A stretch of 17,059 nucleotides of DNA from an uncultured Oscillospiraceae bacterium (GTDB taxonomy: Bacteria; Bacillota; Clostridia; Oscillospirales; Ruminococcaceae), in NCBI GenBank assembly GCA_910577365.1, contig CAJTMU010000044.1:1-17059 (forward strand). The letters are read 5' to 3'. A program made the position numbers and the translations under genes. The notes below the pieces were generated by a model. The model ran no database searches, was not told where the DNA came from, and saw nothing but the letters and a program-made list of their open reading frames with translations. Shown here piece by piece: positions 15,409 to 17,059 of this stretch; the stretch's first letter is position 1; each line of letters begins with the position of its first letter.

Positions 15409-15440
15409 TTAAACCTCGGGCATGACTGCCCGAGGTTTAA
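15409..15440 (-). terminator. Intrinsic terminator between hpf and queH
   Basis: TTAAACCTCGGGCA (15409-15422) pairs perfectly with TGCCCGAGGTTTAA (15427-15440) around a 4-nt loop. On the minus strand it is followed by a T-rich stretch (TTTATTGTTTTG). It lies 10 bp after the hpf stop, and the queH start codon is 27 bp further on. Confidence 0.85.
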
Positions 15441-15450
15441 AAATAATTAA

Positions 15451-15975
15451 TCAGTCCTCAGGAACGAGCACGGCATAGTTGCCCTCTTCGCGGATGTATA
15501 CCACATTGACGCGGTTTGTTTCAGAATTCATGAACATAAAGAAGCTATGCCCCAACAGATTCATCTGCAAAATTGCGTCGTCAACCGACATCGGAGAGAG
15601 CTTAAAATACTTGTATCGGATAACCTCATAATTATCCTCCTCAGGCTCTACATCAGGCTCAAGACCCATAAACGCGTCAGCACGCAGACGCTTCTCAACT
15701 TTGGTCTTCTGCTTTCTGATTTGACGGATAATACGGTCAACCGTAACGTCAAGCGCGTCATTCTTATCCTTTGCGGTCTGCTCGGCACGGTAGATGATTC
15801 CGTTATATTTTACGGTAAGCTCCAGGATAATCATATCACGGCGCTCTGCCAGCGTTATTCTTGCTTCCGCCTCTTCGGGAAAAAAGCGGTCGAGCTTGGC
15901 GTTCAGCTTTTTCTCCGCATAGTCTGTAAATGCCTGAGAAATATTGATTTTCTTGGCGGTAATTGTAACCTTCAT
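15451..15975 (-). CDS. hpf: Ribosome hibernation promoting factor, long form
   Basis: This protein binds the 30S decoding region and drives formation of inactive 100S ribosome dimers in slow growth. The start is the ATG at 15975 (MKVTITAKKINIS), with GGAGGA at 8-nt spacing; an upstream in-frame ATG at 16035 would add a non-conserved extension. The 174-residue product has the S30AE/RaiA-like N-terminal domain (about 1-98, including YAEKKLNAKLDRFF and QTAKDKNDALDVTVDRI), an acidic linker (about 99-116) and the C-terminal dimerisation domain (about 117-172, with RYKYFKLSPMSVDDAILQM and LLGHSFFMFMN). Long forms carrying this second domain are standard in Gram-positive bacteria. The gene has its own promoter and terminator. 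Confidence 0.95.
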   Translation of the reverse strand: MKVTITAKKINISQAFTDYAEKKLNAKLDRFFPEEAEARITLAERRDMIILELTVKYNGIIYRAEQTAKDKNDALDVTVDRIIRQIRKQKTKVEKRLRADAFMGLEPDVEPEEDNYEVIRYKYFKLSPMSVDDAILQMNLLGHSFFMFMNSETNRVNVVYIREEGNYAVLVPED

Positions 15976-16001
15976 TATATCTTCCTCCAAAAGTTTTTTT
16001 G

Positions 16002-16018
16002 CGGAGGGTTTGCCTCCG
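16002..16018 (-). other. Hairpin in the hpf leader
   Basis: CGGAGG (16002-16007) and CCTCCG (16013-16018) form a perfect 6-bp stem with a 5-nt loop, about 27 nt upstream of the hpf start codon. On the minus-strand transcript it is followed by an A-run, not a U-run, so it is not a terminator. One arm carries a GGAGG that mimics the real ribosome binding site downstream. Confidence 0.45.
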
Positions 16019-16069
16019 TCAGAAGTACTCCTCAAAAAAATTAAATACGGGAGGGTAACCTCTGTATCA

Positions 16070-16098
16070 ATTGTAACATATTTTTGGCAATATTACAA
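16070..16098 (-). promoter_or_regulatory. Probable sigma-A promoter of hpf
   Basis: On the minus strand, TTGTAA (16093-16098) and TACAAT (16070-16075) are separated by exactly 17 bp. The -10 box matches consensus at 5 of 6 positions, the -35 at 4 of 6. Transcription would start near 16063, giving a leader of about 88 nt. A stress-sigma promoter was not identified. Confidence 0.6.
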
Positions 16099-16515
16099 GA
16101 GCAAATGCAAATAAAACCTTAAATTGTTGCACAATGCACAAAAAATATGCCAAAATTTAGTTTATTGTGAAGAAATTCAAAGCATCAGTTTCCTATTAAC
16201 AATAATATTAATATATGTAAAGATTAATTTGTACAAATGCCGCTTTTTTGCGACAATATGTATTTATAAAAGAATTTTTCTTGTTCGACAAGAGGGTGCA
16301 TGAAAACCCTGAAAAAGCAGGTTTGAACTGTAAAATATTCAATAATGCCGTATATATCTGTGTGTTTTTTACAAGCTCAGCGGAAACTTTATATATAATT
16401 TGACTTTAAACGGATCTGCGACACTAACTGTTTTGATGTCTAAAAATATTCATTTTAAATCATCAATTATTAACCGCATACAATATTTCTTTATACTCTT
16501 TGTGCAAATTGCCTA
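16099..16515. other. AT-rich intergenic region with small repeats, no gene
   Basis: About 420 bp between the divergent hpf and lacI-type promoters hold no credible coding frame. Visible structure: TGCACAA repeated in tandem (16128-16141); an inverted repeat TCTTGT-TCG-ACAAGA (16279-16293) that could be a regulator site; and an imperfect CCTG/CAGG hairpin near 16307-16320. Base composition is far more AT-rich than the coding regions. A small RNA or a distal operator region is possible, but nothing specific supports it. Confidence 0.5.
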
Positions 16516-16544
16516 TTGAAATCGTTTAACTAATAGTGTATTAT
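16516..16544 (+). promoter_or_regulatory. Probable promoter of the LacI-family regulator gene, with overlapping operator-like half-site
   Basis: TTGAAA (16516-16521) and TATTAT (16539-16544) are separated by exactly 17 bp, giving a start near 16551 and a short leader before the GTG at 16585. The sequence TTGAAATCGTTTAA around the -35 box resembles a LacI-family operator (TGAAAnCG on one side, an imperfect other side), which would allow autoregulation; this is inference. Confidence 0.6.
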
Positions 16545-16584
16545 ATAAATATAAACAAATTTATCTTGGTGGGAAGTGAACTTT

Positions 16585-17059
16585 GTGAATATTACGATAA
16601 AAGATGTGGCAAAGGCAGCTAATGTTTCCGTAGCAACTGTGTCGCGCGTGCTGAATAAAAAAACCAATGTTTCGGAGGAAGCGGTGCAGGCGGTAAACCG
16701 CGCTGTTGAGGAACTGGGATACAGTCCCAATTTCTTGGGGCGTGACCTTCGCAAAAGCGAAACAAAGCGCATTCTTGCCATAATTGCATCAACGGAGCAG
16801 AGCTTCTATTCCGAGGTGTTGAGGGGTATGCAGGATGCGGCATATTCGGAGGGCTACGATGTACTTATTGCTACGACACGTGACGACCCCGAGCATGAAA
16901 TGCATCTTTTGGGAATGCTGTTTTCCAAGGCTGTCGACGGTGCGGTGCTTCTGGCGCCCAAACTTGATAATGTGACGGTGCTGGGGCTTGCGAAAAAATA
17001 TCATCTTGCATTGTGTGTGGAGCGCATGGAGGGTTGTGATATCCTCTGTGTAACGGTTG
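16585..17059 (+). CDS. LacI-family transcriptional regulator (3' partial)
   Basis: This is a DNA-binding repressor or activator that responds to a small ligand, usually a sugar. The GTG at 16585 gives MNITIKDVAKAANVSVATVS, the family's near-invariant helix-turn-helix start. An in-frame GTG at 16576 sits too close to the GGTGGG site. The DNA-binding domain covers residues 1-46 (ending LGYSPN) and the hinge about 47-60 (FLGRDLRKSETKR). The periplasmic-binding-like ligand domain follows (ILAIIASTEQSFYSEVLRGM, YDVLIATTRDDPEHE, KAVDGAVLLAPKLD). The frame stays open to the window end at 158 codons, about half the expected 330-340 residues. Upstream lies the promoter at 16516-16544. The sugar transport operon ends about 3.5 kb upstream, so control of it by this regulator is plausible but unproven. 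Confidence 0.94.
   Translation, partial: MNITIKDVAKAANVSVATVSRVLNKKTNVSEEAVQAVNRAVEELGYSPNFLGRDLRKSETKRILAIIASTEQSFYSEVLRGMQDAAYSEGYDVLIATTRDDPEHEMHLLGMLFSKAVDGAVLLAPKLDNVTVLGLAKKYHLALCVERMEGCDILCVTV

Noticed and set aside
15382..15450. preQ1 riboswitch before queH
   Set aside because: The short gap holds only the hpf terminator and the ribosome binding site; no preQ1 aptamer pattern is visible.
16530..17004. Minus-strand ORFs over the end of the window
   Set aside because: They are antisense to the clear LacI-family frame, which runs from GTG at 16585 to the window end.
1..17059. Mobile elements, phage genes, CRISPR arrays, tRNA or rRNA genes
   Set aside because: No transposase, integrase, terminal repeats, spaced direct repeats or RNA-gene sequence was recognised on either strand.

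Overview
The window looks like a chromosomal segment of a low-to-mid GC Gram-positive anaerobe, most likely a gut Clostridia member (Ruminococcaceae/Oscillospiraceae-like). The grounds are strong GGAGG-type ribosome binding sites, frequent GTG/TTG starts, sugar ABC permeases without a MalK-type ATPase beside them, a long-form HPF and QueH. Genus assignment is inference only.

Region 1 (1-13177) is one long co-directional gene array, probably a single operon that begins upstream of the window and ends at a strong intrinsic terminator (13145-13177). Its order is: a LolD/FtsE-type ABC ATPase with a C-terminal AbrB-like domain (5' end cut off by the window edge); a 979-residue secreted solute-binding protein with two N-terminal beta-sandwich (CBM-like) modules; two CUT1-type sugar permeases; an NHL beta-propeller/TPR protein with one C-terminal membrane anchor; a YIP1-family polytopic membrane protein; a secreted DUF5696-like protein with a possible glycosidase-type architecture; and a second pair of CUT1-type permeases with long cytoplasmic N-terminal tails. 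The genes fall into tight blocks (gaps of -1 to 13 bp) separated by spacers of about 80-150 bp that contain inverted repeats. The array is most easily read as a cell-surface carbohydrate capture, processing and uptake system with several uncharacterised parts. It is the most interesting content of the window.

Region 2 (13189-13672) is ribonuclease HI, starting right behind the operon terminator and closed by a perfect 19-bp bidirectional terminator stem.

Region 3 (13673-14760) is AT-rich. On the minus strand it holds a decayed transglutaminase-like gene (13817-14715), recognisable over its whole length but broken by five in-frame stops and one frameshift. An 80-codon ORF at its 3' end is only the tail of this pseudogene.

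Region 4 (14761-16098, minus strand) is hpf followed by queH, with a terminator between them and a convincing hpf promoter upstream.

Region 5 (16099-17059) is about 490 bp of AT-rich non-coding DNA and then the first 158 codons of a LacI-family regulator (cut by the window end), with its own promoter. Such regulators often control nearby sugar-uptake operons, so it is a candidate but unproven controller of region 1.

No tRNA, rRNA, CRISPR array, insertion sequence or phage gene was seen.
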